Source of the DNA: Mycobacterium attenuatum
GTDB lineage: Bacteria > Actinomycetota > Actinomycetes > Mycobacteriales > Mycobacteriaceae
Direction of reading: 5' to 3'
DNA length: 64,000 nucleotides
Assembly (NCBI RefSeq): GCF_900566085.1
Contig: NZ_UPHT01000019.1
Span: 27,927 to 91,926 of the forward strand
Under the pieces are notes generated by a model. It was not told the origin of the DNA. It made no database searches and worked only from the letters and a program-made list of their open reading frames with translations. The position numbers were made by a program, and so were the translations under genes. Shown here piece by piece: positions 16,834-27,351 of the stretch. Each line of letters opens with the position of its first letter. The stretch's first letter is position 1.

Positions 16834-19521
16834 GCGGTGCACCTGACGCGGCCACCAGAACCAGCGACCCAGCAGGGTCGCGATCGCGGGGGTCATGAAC
16901 GAGCGCACGACGAGGGTGTCGAACAACAGCCCGATCATTATCGTGGTGCCGATTTGGCTAACGACCCGCAGATCGCTGGTCACCATCGAACCCATAGTGC
17001 AGGCGAACACCAGCCCGGCGGTGGTGACCACCTTGCCCGTGCTGGCCAAGGACCGGATCATGCCGGTCTTGAGACCCGCCCCCATTTCCTCTTGGAATCG
17101 CGAGACCAGCAGCAGGTTGTAGTCCGAGCCGACGGCCAACATCACGATGACCGCGGCGGCGACCACGCTTCTGGTAATGGCCAACATGACGATGAAGACC
17201 AGCGACAGCGACGCGACGATGGCGATGATGAGGTCGTAGACGGTGCCGACGTGGATATCTTTGAAGGTGGCCGCGGTGCCAGCCAGGTGAATATTGGCGC
17301 TTGCCAGAGGGGTTCCCTTCACGGCCTCTTCGGCAGCCCGGGTGATGGGGTCGACCTGGGCGATGCCTTCAGGACTGGCGGGATCTCCCTTGTGGGTGAT
17401 GACGAACCTCGCCGACTTGCCGTCGGGAGACAGGAACAGCCTCAAACCTCTTTGGAAGTCCCGATTCTCGAAGGCTTCCGGCGGCAGGTAGAACGTGTCG
17501 TCATTGTTGGAAGCGTCGAACGCCATGCCCATCGCGGTCGAATTTCGGGTGAGGCTTTCCATCTGATTGATCAGGCCGGAGAACGAGCTGGTCATCGTCA
17601 GGGCAATGGTTTTGACGGTCTCCATTGCGGCGATCATCGTCGGCAACTGGGCAAGTAGCGGCGGCTGTACGGTGTCACCCCGGGCAAGGTCATGTGTGAA
17701 GTTTCCGATATCTTCGCTGAGTCGGTCGACGTCATCGATGCTGTCGAAAAGGGACCGCAGCGACCAGCAGACCGGAATGTCGAAGCAATGACGCTCCCAG
17801 TAGAAGTAGCTGCGAATCGAGCGCCATGAGTCGTCGAAATCGGCTAGTCGGTCCCGCAATTCGTCACTGCTGGCCTGCATGTGTTCAGCGTGATCAGCCA
17901 TGTCGTGGGTGATATCGCTAAGTTGTCGCGTCAAAGCTTCGGTGCGCTTGGTGATGTCGATCATGTGTTGCAGCTCGTCGGTGATCCTGGACAGATCCGC
18001 CACGCGTTCTTTGAGATCCTGCAGGTTTTCGATCGCCACCGCGCTTTGGAAGCTCATCTGAAACGGTATGGAGCTGTGGTCGATCGTGGAGCCCAACGGT
18101 CGGGTAATGCTCTGCACCATAGCAACCCCGGGAATATGGAACACTCCCTTTGCGATTCGTTCCAGCGTGAGCATGTCCGTGGGGTTACGTAGGTCGTGAT
18201 CGGTCTCGATCAGCAGGACGTCTGGTTCCATTCGGGCCTGTGAAAAGTGGCGGTCCGACGCGCGGTAGCCGACATTGGACGGTGCTTCGCCGGGGATGTA
18301 GTAGCGCTCGTTGTAACCGGTCCGATATCCCGGCAGGGCAAGGATTCCGAGCATAGCCACCAGCGTGGCTGCGGTGAGGACGGGACCAGGCCATCGGACA
18401 ACAGCGGTGCCAATGCGGCGCCAGCGCCGCGTTGTTGTCCTGTGCCGAGGCTCGAACGCGCCGAATCGGCCAGCTGTGCCGATCACGGCCGGCGCCAGGG
18501 TGAGGGAGGCCAGAATCACCACGATCAGACCAAGCGCGCAGGGGGCCGTGAGGGTGTTGAAGTAGGGAAGCCTGGTAAAGCTCAGGCAATACATCGCCCC
18601 GGCGACGGTCAGGCCCGATCCCAAGACCACGTGCGCTGTACCACGAAACATCATGTGGTACGCAGCTTCTCGGGACTGGCCGGCTGTGCGCCCTTCCTGA
18701 TAGCGGCCCACGAGAAAGACGACGTAATCAGTAGCGGCGGCGATAGTCAACGCCACCAGCACATTGACGGTGAAAGTGGACAGTCCCACGACGCCGTTGA
18801 TGGCCAGGACACTGGTAATGCCGCGGACCGCAAGTAGTTCGATACCGACGATGAGCAGGGTACCGACAGCGGTGACCACTGACCGATAGGTCAATAGCAG
18901 CAGTATTGCGATCACCGCAATGCTGATGGCCGTGATCTTCTGCAGGCTACGGTCGCCGTAGCTCACTCGATCGGTGCCCAGCGGACCGGGGCCCGTCACA
19001 TAGGCCGCGACGCCCGGTGGCGCCGGCACGCTGTCGACGATGCGTCGAACCGCTTCGACGGATTCGTTGGCCCGCCAACCCCCCTGATCGCCCGCGAGAT
19101 ACAGCTCCACATATGCGGCCTTGCCGTCGGCACTTCGCGCGCTCGCCGCGGTAAGGCTGTCTCCCCAGAAGTTTTCGACGTATTCGATGTGGGCCTTGTC
19201 CCGGGACAGCTGGTCGATCAGAACGTTGTAAAACCGGTGTGCGTCATCGTCGAGCCCGCTCTGAGTCTCTAGCACCACCATGGCCGTGGTGTCGGAATCG
19301 AACTGCTGGAAATTCCGGCCGATGCGCTTCATGGCGATCAGCGACGGTGCGTCGCGGGAGCCGAGGGTCACCGAGTGCGCTTTGGCGACCTGTTGCAGTT
19401 GGGGCGCAACGATATTCACCGTGACCGTCAACGCCACCCAGAACAGCATGATGGGCAGCGACCATCTTCGGATGGCCGGCCCGGCGGCAGCGCGGTATCG
19501 CGTGCGTCTCCGGGTGCTCAT
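16756..19521 (-). CDS. mmpL1: RND-type lipid transporter MmpL1 with an internal deletion
   Basis: 921 residues from ATG 19521 ([14 protein letters not shown]). The MmpL architecture is clear: TM1, a periplasmic porter domain, a TM2-6 block (including [44 protein letters not shown]), a large second loop with a coiled-coil stretch (about residues 450-620) and the C-terminal TM block. Where relatives have two membrane helices between TRSVVAAxVIV and [12 protein letters not shown], this protein runs straight from VVAAAVIV to MLAVGSDYN (near 17143, residue about 793), about 36 residues short; H37Rv MmpL1 is 958 residues. Helix number and topology would be broken, so export activity is doubtful. 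The neighbouring mmpS is also degraded. Confidence 0.88.
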   Translation of the reverse strand: MSTRRRTRYRAAAGPAIRRWSLPIMLFWVALTVTVNIVAPQLQQVAKAHSVTLGSRDAPSLIAMKRIGRNFQQFDSDTTAMVVLETQSGLDDDAHRFYNVLIDQLSRDKAHIEYVENFWGDSLTAASARSADGKAAYVELYLAGDQGGWRANESVEAVRRIVDSVPAPPGVAAYVTGPGPLGTDRVSYGDRSLQKITAISIAVIAILLLLTYRSVVTAVGTLLIVGIELLAVRGITSVLAINGVVGLSTFTVNVLVALTIAAATDYVVFLVGRYQEGRTAGQSREAAYHMMFRGTAHVVLGSGLTVAGAMYCLSFTRLPYFNTLTAPCALGLIVVILASLTLAPAVIGTAGRFGAFEPRHRTTTRRWRRIGTAVVRWPGPVLTAATLVAMLGILALPGYRTGYNERYYIPGEAPSNVGYRASDRHFSQARMEPDVLLIETDHDLRNPTDMLTLERIAKGVFHIPGVAMVQSITRPLGSTIDHSSIPFQMSFQSAVAIENLQDLKERVADLSRITDELQHMIDITKRTEALTRQLSDITHDMADHAEHMQASSDELRDRLADFDDSWRSIRSYFYWERHCFDIPVCWSLRSLFDSIDDVDRLSEDIGNFTHDLARGDTVQPPLLAQLPTMIAAMETVKTIALTMTSSFSGLINQMESLTRNSTAMGMAFDASNNDDTFYLPPEAFENRDFQRGLRLFLSPDGKSARFVITHKGDPASPEGIAQVDPITRAAEEAVKGTPLASANIHLAGTAATFKDIHVGTVYDLIIAIVASLSLVFIVMLAITRSVVAAAVIVMLAVGSDYNLLLVSRFQEEMGAGLKTGMIRSLASTGKVVTTAGLVFACTMGSMVTSDLRVVSQIGTTIMIGLLFDTLVVRSFMTPAIATLLGRWFWWPRQVHRSRRQPEVVARCQADVLGAQHAALLQ

Positions 19522-19766
19522 GCGGACTTCGCCGCGCAGCTGATGTGGGCGTGATTGACGTCGACCGTGCGTGCGCCACGGATCATCGCTTCGGCGTCGC
19601 CGCCGTCCGGCCGGTTCCGCCGGGAGGTCGCGGCTGCGGGCAACCCCCCGTCGATTGCGGCGCCGACGGTGTGCGGCCAAACCATATCGTGCGCGGGGGG
19701 CGGCGGCCCGCATAAAGCGAAAAGCTGAGTAACAATGATCGCCTCTTTCCGTTGCGATTTCAACAT
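19518..19766 (-). pseudogene. mmpS1 remnant
   Basis: The frame ends [18 protein letters not shown], matching the conserved MmpS C-terminus (H37Rv MmpS1 ends NAYHAHTSCLVKSA from memory), and its TGA overlaps the mmpL1 ATG as in intact mmpS-mmpL pairs. Upstream of those residues no MmpS transmembrane anchor or beta domain can be read in any one frame, so most of the about 140-residue gene is missing or frameshifted. MmpS proteins are periplasmic partners of MmpL exporters. Confidence 0.75.
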
Positions 19767-19787
19767 AAAAGCACGGCTACGGGCCGC

Positions 19788-19999
19788 GGAACAATTGCTC
19801 CGATAAACCCGCTCACAACCTGCACGCCGAGCTCAGAGGGTACACCGCGGAGGCATCTTTTCAGAGGGATTACGGGATCAAACTATTGGAGCAATTGCTC
19901 CGCTGGCAGGCACTTCCCTACCCGTATACCCGGATGTACGATACAGCTCGGCGGGTCCGGCCGATAAACCTGGGCCGTGGATAATAGAACAATTGCTCC
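19788..19999. promoter_or_regulatory. three copies of a 14-bp palindrome between mmpS1/mmpL1 and fadD30
   Basis: GGAACAATTGCTCC (19788-19801), GGAGCAATTGCTCC (19888-19901, a perfect palindrome) and AGAACAATTGCTCC (19986-19999). Centres are 100 and 98 bp apart. They fill the 406-bp divergent region 19767-20172, which holds no gene. Palindromes of this size are typical of TetR- or MarR-type dimers; even spacing suggests cooperative binding or looping. No regulator gene is adjacent. Confidence 0.75.
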
Positions 20000-20172
20000 G
20001 GTTGACCAGGTTATTCCAGTAGGTGCCGGATTATCGAAGCGCGGCAGGTGTAAATGACGATGCTGGACATTGTTACAAACCTGTCGCTCATTTATCGGAC
20101 GCCGATGGTCTCCTCGGAAGAGCTGGCACGCTCGCCGCACCAATTGATCATGAATGAAGGAAGCCCATTCTC

Positions 20173-21942
20173 ATGACTATTATCTCGGTGTTGCGGGAAC
20201 GGGCGATTGCCACTCCCGACAATGACGCTTTCGTGTTTGTCGATTACGACGCGCGCGGCGCCGCGCGCATGGCCAAGCTGACCTGGCGGCAATTGCATAG
20301 CCGGACCACCGGTTTGGCGGCCTATCTGACAGGTTTGAACAAGCGCGCCGAACAACGGCGGTCTGCCGCGATATCCGCACCACCGGGTCTGGATTACGTG
20401 GTTGGCTTTCTGGCGTCCCTTTGCGCAGGCTGGACGCCTGTTCCGCTACCAGAACCGCAGGGGACCGTGCAAGACAAGCGGACCGGGCTGGCTTTGCTCG
20501 ACTGCGCTGCCGAGATTGTGCTGACAACATCGGAAGCCGAACAAGCGGTCAGGTCGACGCTGGCCGCCTATGGGCGGTCCCGAGTTGAACCGATCCTCGC
20601 GGTGGACGCATTGGCTGATCTCTACCCGTTGACGAACGATGACGTCGATATTCATGATTGCCGGCCGCCGGGCAGCAGCTCCTATCTGCAGTACACATTC
20701 GGGTCGACAGCGGCCCCCCGCGGCGTGGTGCTAACTCTGAACAATGTCGAGAGAAATCTCGAACACGTCCTTCGTGATTATTTCCCGGAAAAGAATGAAC
20801 GCACCGCGCTGCCCGGTTCGGTAGTATCGTGGTTGCCGCTTTATCATGACATGGGATTGGTGCTTGGCATCTTCTTCCCGTTGCTGACGGGATGTCCGTG
20901 TACCCTCATTAGCCCAGATTCATTTATCCGTAGACCAGCGCGCTGGATCAGGCTTCTCGCAAGCCACAAGGCGCCGTTTTCTGCTGCGCCGAATTTTGCT
21001 TTCGATCTCGCGGCAGCAAGGATTTCTGACGCGGATATGGTGGGTCGTGATCTAGCCGGCGTGCATACCATCATCAGCGGTGCCGAGCGTGTGCAGCCGA
21101 CCACTTTGCGCAACTTCCTGAACCGGTTTCGTCCCTATGGTCTTCGGCCGGAGGCGGTTAGGCCGTCGTACGGCCTGGCCGAAGCGGCGGTATTCGTCGC
21201 GACCACCAAAGCGGGAACACCGCCGCAGTGCGTTGACTTCGATGCGCAAAGCCTGACCCGCGGGCACGCAGCGTTAAGGAATGCGGAAACCGAGCGCAGC
21301 ACGCGGTTGCTGCGCTACCACAACTCGGGCGACGAGCCACTGCTCAGAATTGTGGATCCCGACTCGCGTACCGAGTTGGGTCCGGGTGAGGTCGGCGAGA
21401 TTTGGGTGCGCGGCCGGAAGATCTCGCGCGGCTATCACAATGCGGACGAGACGGCGAACCGGGAGCAATTTCGTGCGGTCCTGCGCCAGGCGCATGCCGA
21501 CACTCCGAACGCGCCATGGCTGCGGACCGGGGACATGGGGTTCATGCTGGAGGACAGCCTCTTTATCGTCGGGCGCATCAAGGACCTGGTCATCCAAAAC
21601 GGTGCAAATCACTATCCGGATGACATCGAAAGCACCGTCAAGGATTTCACCGGCGGCAGAGTAGCCGCATTTTCACTGCTCGACGACGCGGGCGAGCGCC
21701 TGGTCGTCGTGGCCGAGCTGAAGGTCGCTGCGGCCGCCGATCAATCAGCCGAGTTGGACGTGTCGACCATGAAGAAAAGCGTCATGGCGGCGGTGTCCAG
21801 ATCGCATGGCCTACGGATCGCCGATCTGCTGTTGGTGGGGCCCGGCACCATCCCGAAGACCACTAGCGGCAAGATCAGCCGCACCGCCTGCATGAAGCTG
21901 TACACCGCGGACAGATTCGAGCGAATCAAGGCCTCGCCGTGA
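20173..21942 (+). CDS. fadD30: fatty acyl-AMP ligase FadD30
   Basis: 589 residues from ATG 20173 (585 in H37Rv Rv0404). The adenylation motifs are readable: WLPLYHDMGLVLGIFFPLLTG, SAAPNFAFDLAA, RPSYGLAEAAVFVAT, LRTGDMGFMLEDSLFIVGRIKDLVIQNGANHYPDDIE and TIPKTTSGKISRTACM. The FadD30 class activates fatty acids as acyl-AMP for a partner polyketide synthase, pks6 in H37Rv. The phosphate loop reads YTFGSTAAPRG rather than YTSGSTGxPKG, an unusual Ser to Phe change. No PKS follows: the sequence after the stop is unrelated. Mechanism may therefore be orphaned. Confidence 0.9.
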   Translation: MTIISVLRERAIATPDNDAFVFVDYDARGAARMAKLTWRQLHSRTTGLAAYLTGLNKRAEQRRSAAISAPPGLDYVVGFLASLCAGWTPVPLPEPQGTVQDKRTGLALLDCAAEIVLTTSEAEQAVRSTLAAYGRSRVEPILAVDALADLYPLTNDDVDIHDCRPPGSSSYLQYTFGSTAAPRGVVLTLNNVERNLEHVLRDYFPEKNERTALPGSVVSWLPLYHDMGLVLGIFFPLLTGCPCTLISPDSFIRRPARWIRLLASHKAPFSAAPNFAFDLAAARISDADMVGRDLAGVHTIISGAERVQPTTLRNFLNRFRPYGLRPEAVRPSYGLAEAAVFVATTKAGTPPQCVDFDAQSLTRGHAALRNAETERSTRLLRYHNSGDEPLLRIVDPDSRTELGPGEVGEIWVRGRKISRGYHNADETANREQFRAVLRQAHADTPNAPWLRTGDMGFMLEDSLFIVGRIKDLVIQNGANHYPDDIESTVKDFTGGRVAAFSLLDDAGERLVVVAELKVAAAADQSAELDVSTMKKSVMAAVSRSHGLRIADLLLVGPGTIPKTTSGKISRTACMKLYTADRFERIKASP

Positions 21943-22413
21943 CGGATTCGGCACCTGTCGACCGCTGCCGCAATCAGCGATTGGATTTCGGGTCTGCATT
22001 CGTGCGTGCGGTAGAAACGTTCCTGGCCTGGCTATGGGCAAGCGGCGGGGTTCTCAGTTGGTCATGGCCCTATCGCCGCGTCCTGGTTTGCTACGGAAGT
22101 TGTCCGCCGGCTCGTGGTGGTAAAATAACGCATTTCTCGAGATTTCTTGAGCAGGGTTGAGTGGTGCGAACCGGGTGCCGAGTTAAGCCAGGGTTCAAGG
22201 CGACGCCGTGCGCGGCGATGTTGTGGTTGCGTGCTTCGTTCAACCGGCCGGCACGTGCTGCTTGTTGCTCGTGCCCACTGCGCCGGCATGTTTCAATGAC
22301 GTGCGCGGGTTCTCGTGTTCGTACCCTGCGAACTGGCCAACCGTCCCATCCCGGGGCGCCGAATGACTTCGGCAGCATCGCCTGGTCGGCCAGGGCGCCG
22401 AGTCCTCGGCTTG
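21943..22413. other. gene-free stretch where pks6 would be expected
   Basis: 471 bp between fadD30 and the DUF2461 gene. A short frame starting GTG 21939 overlaps the fadD30 stop as a coupled gene would, runs 73 codons, and resembles nothing I know; it may be what is left after loss of the polyketide synthase gene. No transposase, repeat or RNA gene is recognisable in the rest. Confidence 0.5.
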
Positions 22414-23085
22414 CTAGACGTGTCCGGTGAGCCACGTGTACAGGCCAAGGAAGGTCCGCCAATCGGCCAGCACCGCGTCGATGAAACCGCCTGAACTGGC
22501 GGCATCCGCCGGCAGCTCGCTATGGACGTAGAGCGCGGAGTGACGGAGCAGGCGTTCGGTGGCCTCGGTGGCGGTGAAGCCGCGCGGCACCCGCTTGAAC
22601 GTTTGCCCGCCGATCTCGTATCCGGCTGCTTCCAGGTCAGACACGACCGCGGCCAACTCCGCCCCAGGCGCGGCCGCGGTGACGGCGTTGCGATATGAAT
22701 TCAGCTGCCTGCTGTCAAACCCGTGCGCGCCGGCCCCGACGAGTATGCCGTCCGGCGACACCCGCAGGAACAAGCCGCCCACCGCCGTCGTGCGCTCCCC
22801 TTCCCAGAACCAAAAGTCCAAATGGTCCTTATAAGGTCGCTTGTCGCGGCTGAACCGGACATCCCGGTTGATCCGGAATATCGAGCCTCGTAACCATGGC
22901 TCCGCATGAATGCCGGGCACCAGATCACCCAGCTCTGTTCCGATCGCCTCGACAAACGCCTTCGCCGGCTCGAGGTAGTCGGCCTCGTAACGACCGCGAT
23001 GGGCATCAAACCAACTTTTCTCGTTGTGAGCGCGCAATTCGGTCAGAAAGTCCACGGTGCCCAGGGGAAACCGAAATGCGCGCAT
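22414..23085 (-). CDS. DUF2461 (TIGR02453) family protein
   Basis: 223 residues from ATG 23085 (MRAFRFPLGTVDFLTELRAHN). HNEKSWFDAHRGRYEADYLEPAKAFVEAIG, RINRDVRFSRDKRPYKDHLDFWFWEGE and FLRVSPDGILVGAGAHGFD are the conserved blocks of this family of unknown biochemical role. Its ATG overlaps by one base the stop of the TfoX-like gene (TGATG), so the two are co-translated. Absent from the syntenic H37Rv position. Confidence 0.9.
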   Translation of the reverse strand: MRAFRFPLGTVDFLTELRAHNEKSWFDAHRGRYEADYLEPAKAFVEAIGTELGDLVPGIHAEPWLRGSIFRINRDVRFSRDKRPYKDHLDFWFWEGERTTAVGGLFLRVSPDGILVGAGAHGFDSRQLNSYRNAVTAAAPGAELAAVVSDLEAAGYEIGGQTFKRVPRGFTATEATERLLRHSALYVHSELPADAASSGGFIDAVLADWRTFLGLYTWLTGHV

Positions 23086-23435
23086 CAGGGTTGGCCCCCG
23101 ACGAACGCTAAAGCATCTTGCAACAGCGGTTTCCAGCTGCCGCTGCGCGCCGTCGGCACGGCTGCCCATTCGCGAAACCGGCGCCCCGCCGGCGCGAAGG
23201 GTTCGGCCTGTCCGGCGGCGATCAGCTCGGCGACTCGTGCCGCGGGTAGCTTCACCAGCAATTCGCCGGTCTTTCGGTCGCAGCTGGCGAAGAAGGCACC
23301 ATTCACCCGCAAGCACGGCAGTCCCATCATCGTCGAGCGGGAAACTTCCGCCTGGGCGAGCAGATGCTGTGCCAGCGTCCAGAACAAGTTCTCACCGTCG
23401 CCGGGTGCCATCTCTTCGATACGTGCGTCAGTCAC
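23085..23435 (-). CDS. TfoX/YjbR-like small protein
   Basis: 116 residues from ATG 23435. MGLPCLRVNGAFFASCDRKTGELLVKLPAARVAELIAAGQAEPFAP and the final FREWAAVPTARSGSWKPLLQDALAFV match the N-terminal TfoX / YjbR-like domain found in many small actinobacterial proteins. One base separates it from Rv0406c upstream and it overlaps the DUF2461 gene downstream, so it lies in the middle of a three-gene operon. Function unknown. Confidence 0.8.
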   Translation of the reverse strand: MTDARIEEMAPGDGENLFWTLAQHLLAQAEVSRSTMMGLPCLRVNGAFFASCDRKTGELLVKLPAARVAELIAAGQAEPFAPAGRRFREWAAVPTARSGSWKPLLQDALAFVGGQP

Positions 23436-23436
23436 G

Positions 23437-24198
23437 TCACTTCTCCCGGCTCGGCGCCTTCACACCAGCGCGTGTCAGAGCCTCTTCGGTGGCCTCCCGG
23501 ATCGGGCCGCGCCACAGGGCGCCGTGGCCGGGCGCCAGAATCTCGGTTTCCAGCAGGGCCAGCGCGGACAGGCTGCGGATGCAGTTCTGCTGGCTGTCGC
23601 TGAAAATCGCGGGCAGCAGTTGCGGACCGTCGCGGCGCAGCAGCGGGTGGCCGGTGATCAGAGCATCACCACTGGCCAGCACACCGTCCACCAGATACGA
23701 GCAATGCCCGTTCGTATGGCCGGGAGTGAAAACGGCCATCGGGTGGCCCGGCAACTGCGCGGCCACCTCGGCGGTCAGCGGCTGTGCGGTCGGGATTCCG
23801 TCGCGGACCAGGCCGCCGCTGCGCGCCACATGGACCGTCCACACCGCCCAGCGGGGCCGCCAGATGCGCAACCCGATATCCAGGAGCGACACCTGCTCCA
23901 GGTACTCCCGTTTGGCGTGGCCCACCTCGTCGGCGTGGCAGTACACCGGCGTGTGCTGCTCACGCGCGAACCAGATCGCGCTGCCCAGGTGGTCGATGTG
24001 CGCGTGGGTCAGCAGAATCGCGCGGACATCTCCGGGTTCGTAGCCCAGCAGCCGCAGCGACGCCAGCACCTCCTCGCGGTCGCCGGGATAACCGGCGTCG
24101 ATCAACATCACCCCGGTGTCGTCGGCGACCAGCACCCAGTTCACCGCATGGCCATGGGCAAGGTGAACCTTTTCGGTGACCTGAACAAGCTCCGCCAT
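23437..24198 (-). CDS. metallo-beta-lactamase fold hydrolase (Rv0406c-like)
   Basis: 253 residues from ATG 24198. The dinuclear metal motif THAHIDHLG (HxHxDH) is at about residues 61-69, followed by FTPGHTNGHCSYLVDG with a further histidine ligand and DALITGHPLL. It is a cytosolic hydrolase of unknown substrate, diverging from fgd1 as in H37Rv (Rv0406c, from memory 272 residues). The 44-bp gap to fgd1 leaves little room for two separate promoters, so start regions may overlap. Confidence 0.9.
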   Translation of the reverse strand: MAELVQVTEKVHLAHGHAVNWVLVADDTGVMLIDAGYPGDREEVLASLRLLGYEPGDVRAILLTHAHIDHLGSAIWFAREQHTPVYCHADEVGHAKREYLEQVSLLDIGLRIWRPRWAVWTVHVARSGGLVRDGIPTAQPLTAEVAAQLPGHPMAVFTPGHTNGHCSYLVDGVLASGDALITGHPLLRRDGPQLLPAIFSDSQQNCIRSLSALALLETEILAPGHGALWRGPIREATEEALTRAGVKAPSREK

Positions 24199-24242
24199 GC
24201 CCGCGAGTCTAGGAGCAGGAAGTCCAGGAGTAGAAAGAACTG

Positions 24243-25253
24243 GTGGCTGAACTCAAACTCGGATACAAGGCGTCGGCTGAACAATTCGCCCCGCGTGAGC
24301 TCGTCGAACTCGGCGTCGCCGCAGAGGCGCACGGCATGGACAGCGCGACGGTCAGTGACCATTTCCAGCCCTGGCGCCACAAGGGCGGGCACGCGCCGTT
24401 CTCGTTGTCCTGGATGACCGCCGTCGGCGAGCGCACCAAGCGGGTGCTGCTGGGTACCTCGGTGCTCACCCCGACCTTCCGCTACAACCCCGCCGTCATA
24501 GCGCAGGCCTTCGCCACCATGGCTTGTCTGTATCCGGACCGCGTGTTCCTGGGTGTGGGCACCGGCGAGGCGCTGAACGAGATCGCCACCGGATACCAAG
24601 GAGCCTGGCCTGATTTCAAGGAACGCTTCGCCCGGCTGCGCGAATCGGTGCGGCTGATGCGAGAACTGTGGCGCGGCGACCGCGTGGATTTCGACGGCGA
24701 CTACTACCGGCTCAAGGGCGCCTCCATCTACGACGTGCCCCTGGGCGGCGTGCCGGTGTACATCGCCGCAGGCGGTCCGGCGGTGGCCAAATACGCCGGC
24801 CGCGCCGGCGACGGCTTCATCTGCACGTCGGGCAAGGGCGCAGAGCTCTACACCGAAAAGCTGGTCCCGGGCGTCTTGGAAGGGGCGGCCGCGGCCAACC
24901 GCAACGCCGACGACATCGACAAGATGATCGAAATCAAGATCTCCTACGACCCTGATCCCGAGCTGGCTTTGCAGAACACCCGGTTCTGGGCGCCGCTGTC
25001 GCTGACCGCCGAACAGAAGCACAGCATCGACGACCCGATCGAGATGGAGAAGGCCGCCGACGCCCTGCCGATCGAACAGATCGCCAAGCGCTGGATCGTG
25101 GCGTCCGACCCGGACGAAGCCGTGGAACAGGTGGGCCAGTACGTGACATGGGGCCTCAACCACCTGGTATTCCACGCGCCCGGGCACGACCAGCTCCGGT
25201 TCCTGCAGCTCTTCGAAACGGACCTGGCGCCGCGGCTGCGACGGCTGGGCTGA
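24243..25253 (+). CDS. fgd1: F420-dependent glucose-6-phosphate dehydrogenase
   Basis: 336 residues from GTG 24243, behind AGGAG; the same length as Rv0407. [52 protein letters not shown] and [27 protein letters not shown] are the F420 and glucose-6-phosphate binding blocks of Fgd1. It oxidises glucose-6-phosphate to 6-phosphogluconolactone and supplies reduced F420, needed for F420-dependent reductases and nitro-drug activation. pta and ackA follow. Confidence 0.98.
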   Translation: MAELKLGYKASAEQFAPRELVELGVAAEAHGMDSATVSDHFQPWRHKGGHAPFSLSWMTAVGERTKRVLLGTSVLTPTFRYNPAVIAQAFATMACLYPDRVFLGVGTGEALNEIATGYQGAWPDFKERFARLRESVRLMRELWRGDRVDFDGDYYRLKGASIYDVPLGGVPVYIAAGGPAVAKYAGRAGDGFICTSGKGAELYTEKLVPGVLEGAAAANRNADDIDKMIEIKISYDPDPELALQNTRFWAPLSLTAEQKHSIDDPIEMEKAADALPIEQIAKRWIVASDPDEAVEQVGQYVTWGLNHLVFHAPGHDQLRFLQLFETDLAPRLRRLG

Positions 25254-25260
25254 ACGGCCG

Positions 25261-27351
25261 GTGTCCCCGAGCTCCCCGGGTGCCACTGCGATCTACATCG
25301 CCGCGCCCGAACCGGCAAGCGGCAAGGCGACCATTGCGCTGGGAATCCTGCACCGGTTGACGGCAACGGTTGCCAAAGTGGGCGTGTTCCGGCCACTTAC
25401 GCGAGCATCCGGGGCGCGTGACTACCTCCTGGAGTTGCTGTTGGAGCACACCACCGCGGGCCTGCCCTACGAGCAATGCGTGGGCGTGACCTACCACCAG
25501 CTGCATGTTGACACCGACACCGCGATCACCGACATCGTCGCCGCGTATCACGCGATGGCGCACAAGTGCGACGCGGTGGTGATCGTCGGCAGCGACTACA
25601 CCGACGTCGCCACCCCCACCGAACTGTCGGTCAACGCCCGGATCGCGGTCAACCTCGGCGTGCCGGTGTTGTTGGCGGTCAACGCCAAAGGCCGTACCGC
25701 CGACCAGGTGGTCAGCGTCGTCGGGGTGTGTCTGGCCGAGCTGTCGGCCCACCACGCACACACCGCGGCGGTGGTGGCCAACCGTTGCGGGCCCGCGGAA
25801 TTGGCGGCCATCCGCGAAGCGCTACGCATCGTCGGTCCGCCAAGCTACGCGCTGCCCGAGGAGCCGCTGCTGTCGGCGCCGACGGTGGCCGAATTGGAAA
25901 GGGCCGTCGACGGGACGGCGATCAGCGGTGAGGCGCCGCTGCGCAATCGCGAGGTGATGGACGTGCTGGTGGCCGGAATGACCGCCGATCACGTGCTGGA
26001 GCGGCTACGCGACGGCATGGCGGTGATCACGCCGGGCGACCGCTCGGACGTGGTGCTCGCCGTCGCCAGCGCCCATGCGGCCGAAGGGTTTCCGTCGCTG
26101 TCATGCATCGTGATCAACGGCGGTTTCGAATTGCATCCGTCGATCGCGGCGCTAGTGTCGGGGCTGCGGCTGAGGTTGCCGATCATCGCCACCACATTGG
26201 GTACCTACGAGACCGCCGGCGCCGCCGCGGCGGCCCGCGGCCGGCTCACCGCAACCTCGCAGCGCAAGATCGACACCGCGCTGGAGCTGATGGACCGCCA
26301 CGTCGATACCGCCGATTTGATGACCCACCTTGCCATTCCGATCCCGACCGTGACAACACCGCAGATGTTCACCTATGGCTTGCAGCAACGCGCGCGTTCG
26401 AACCGCAAACACATCGTGCTTCCCGAGGGGGACGACGACCGCATCCTCAAGTCCGCCGGCCGCCTGCTGCAACGCGGCATCGCCGAGCTGACGATTCTGG
26501 GCGACGAGGCCCGGATCCGGGCGCGCGCAGCCGAACTCGGCGTGGATCTGGGCCAGGCAAAGGTGCTCGACCCGCGTACCAGCCCGCTGTGCGACCGCTT
26601 CGCCGAGCAATATGCCGAATTGCGGAAGTCGCACGGCATCACCGCCGAGCTGGCACGTGAAATCATGTGTGACGTATCGTATTTCGGCACCATGCTGGTT
26701 TACAATTCTCACGTCGACGGCATGGTGTCCGGAGCTGCCCATACCACCGCGCACACCGTTCGTCCCGCCCTGGAAATCATCAGAACGGCCCCAGGTATCT
26801 TGACGGTGTCCAGCATCTTTCTGATGTGCCTGCCCGATCGGGTGTTGGCCTACGGCGACTGCGCGATCGTGCCGAACCCGACGCCCGAGCAGTTGGCCGA
26901 TATCGCGATCTGCTCGGCGCGCACCGCCGCACAATTCGGCATCGAACCGCGGGTGGCGATGCTGTCCTACTCCACCGGGGCGTCGGGGACCGGTGCTGAC
27001 GTCGAAAAGGTCAGGGAGGCTACGGAGTTGGTGCGCTCACGCGAGCCGCAGCTGCTGGTCGAGGGGCCCATCCAATACGACGCCGCAGTCGACCCCGCGG
27101 TCGCGGCCGCCAAGATGCATGATTCGCCGGTGGCCGGACGGGCGACGGTGTTGATCTTTCCCGACCTCAACACCGGCAACAACACCTACAAGGCGGTGCA
27201 GCGTTCGGCGGGAGCCATCGCGATCGGCCCGGTGCTGCAGGGCCTGCACAAGCCGGTGAACGATTTGTCGCGCGGGGCGCTGATCGAGGACATCGTCAAC
27301 ACGGTTGCCATTACCGCGATCCAGGCGCAGGGCATCGGCGATGCCAGGTAG
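25261..27351 (+). CDS. pta: phosphate acetyltransferase
   Basis: 696 residues from GTG 25261, 7 bp after fgd1. The N-terminal half has a BioD-like P-loop domain ([21 protein letters not shown]) and a DRTGG domain (around residues 210-330); the C-terminal half is the phosphotransacetylase domain ([80 protein letters not shown]). It interconverts acetyl-CoA and acetyl phosphate. It overlaps ackA by 11 bp. H37Rv Pta (Rv0408) is 690 residues. Confidence 0.97.
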   Translation: MSPSSPGATAIYIAAPEPASGKATIALGILHRLTATVAKVGVFRPLTRASGARDYLLELLLEHTTAGLPYEQCVGVTYHQLHVDTDTAITDIVAAYHAMAHKCDAVVIVGSDYTDVATPTELSVNARIAVNLGVPVLLAVNAKGRTADQVVSVVGVCLAELSAHHAHTAAVVANRCGPAELAAIREALRIVGPPSYALPEEPLLSAPTVAELERAVDGTAISGEAPLRNREVMDVLVAGMTADHVLERLRDGMAVITPGDRSDVVLAVASAHAAEGFPSLSCIVINGGFELHPSIAALVSGLRLRLPIIATTLGTYETAGAAAAARGRLTATSQRKIDTALELMDRHVDTADLMTHLAIPIPTVTTPQMFTYGLQQRARSNRKHIVLPEGDDDRILKSAGRLLQRGIAELTILGDEARIRARAAELGVDLGQAKVLDPRTSPLCDRFAEQYAELRKSHGITAELAREIMCDVSYFGTMLVYNSHVDGMVSGAAHTTAHTVRPALEIIRTAPGILTVSSIFLMCLPDRVLAYGDCAIVPNPTPEQLADIAICSARTAAQFGIEPRVAMLSYSTGASGTGADVEKVREATELVRSREPQLLVEGPIQYDAAVDPAVAAAKMHDSPVAGRATVLIFPDLNTGNNTYKAVQRSAGAIAIGPVLQGLHKPVNDLSRGALIEDIVNTVAITAIQAQGIGDAR

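Noticed and set aside
22091..22462. Possible insertion-sequence remnant after fadD30
   Set aside because: No transposase motif or inverted repeats could be seen in any frame.
22906..24417. 503-codon rightward frame across the DUF2461, TfoX-like and Rv0406c genes
   Set aside because: Antisense to three recognisable proteins with conserved motifs; composition is that of a GC shadow.
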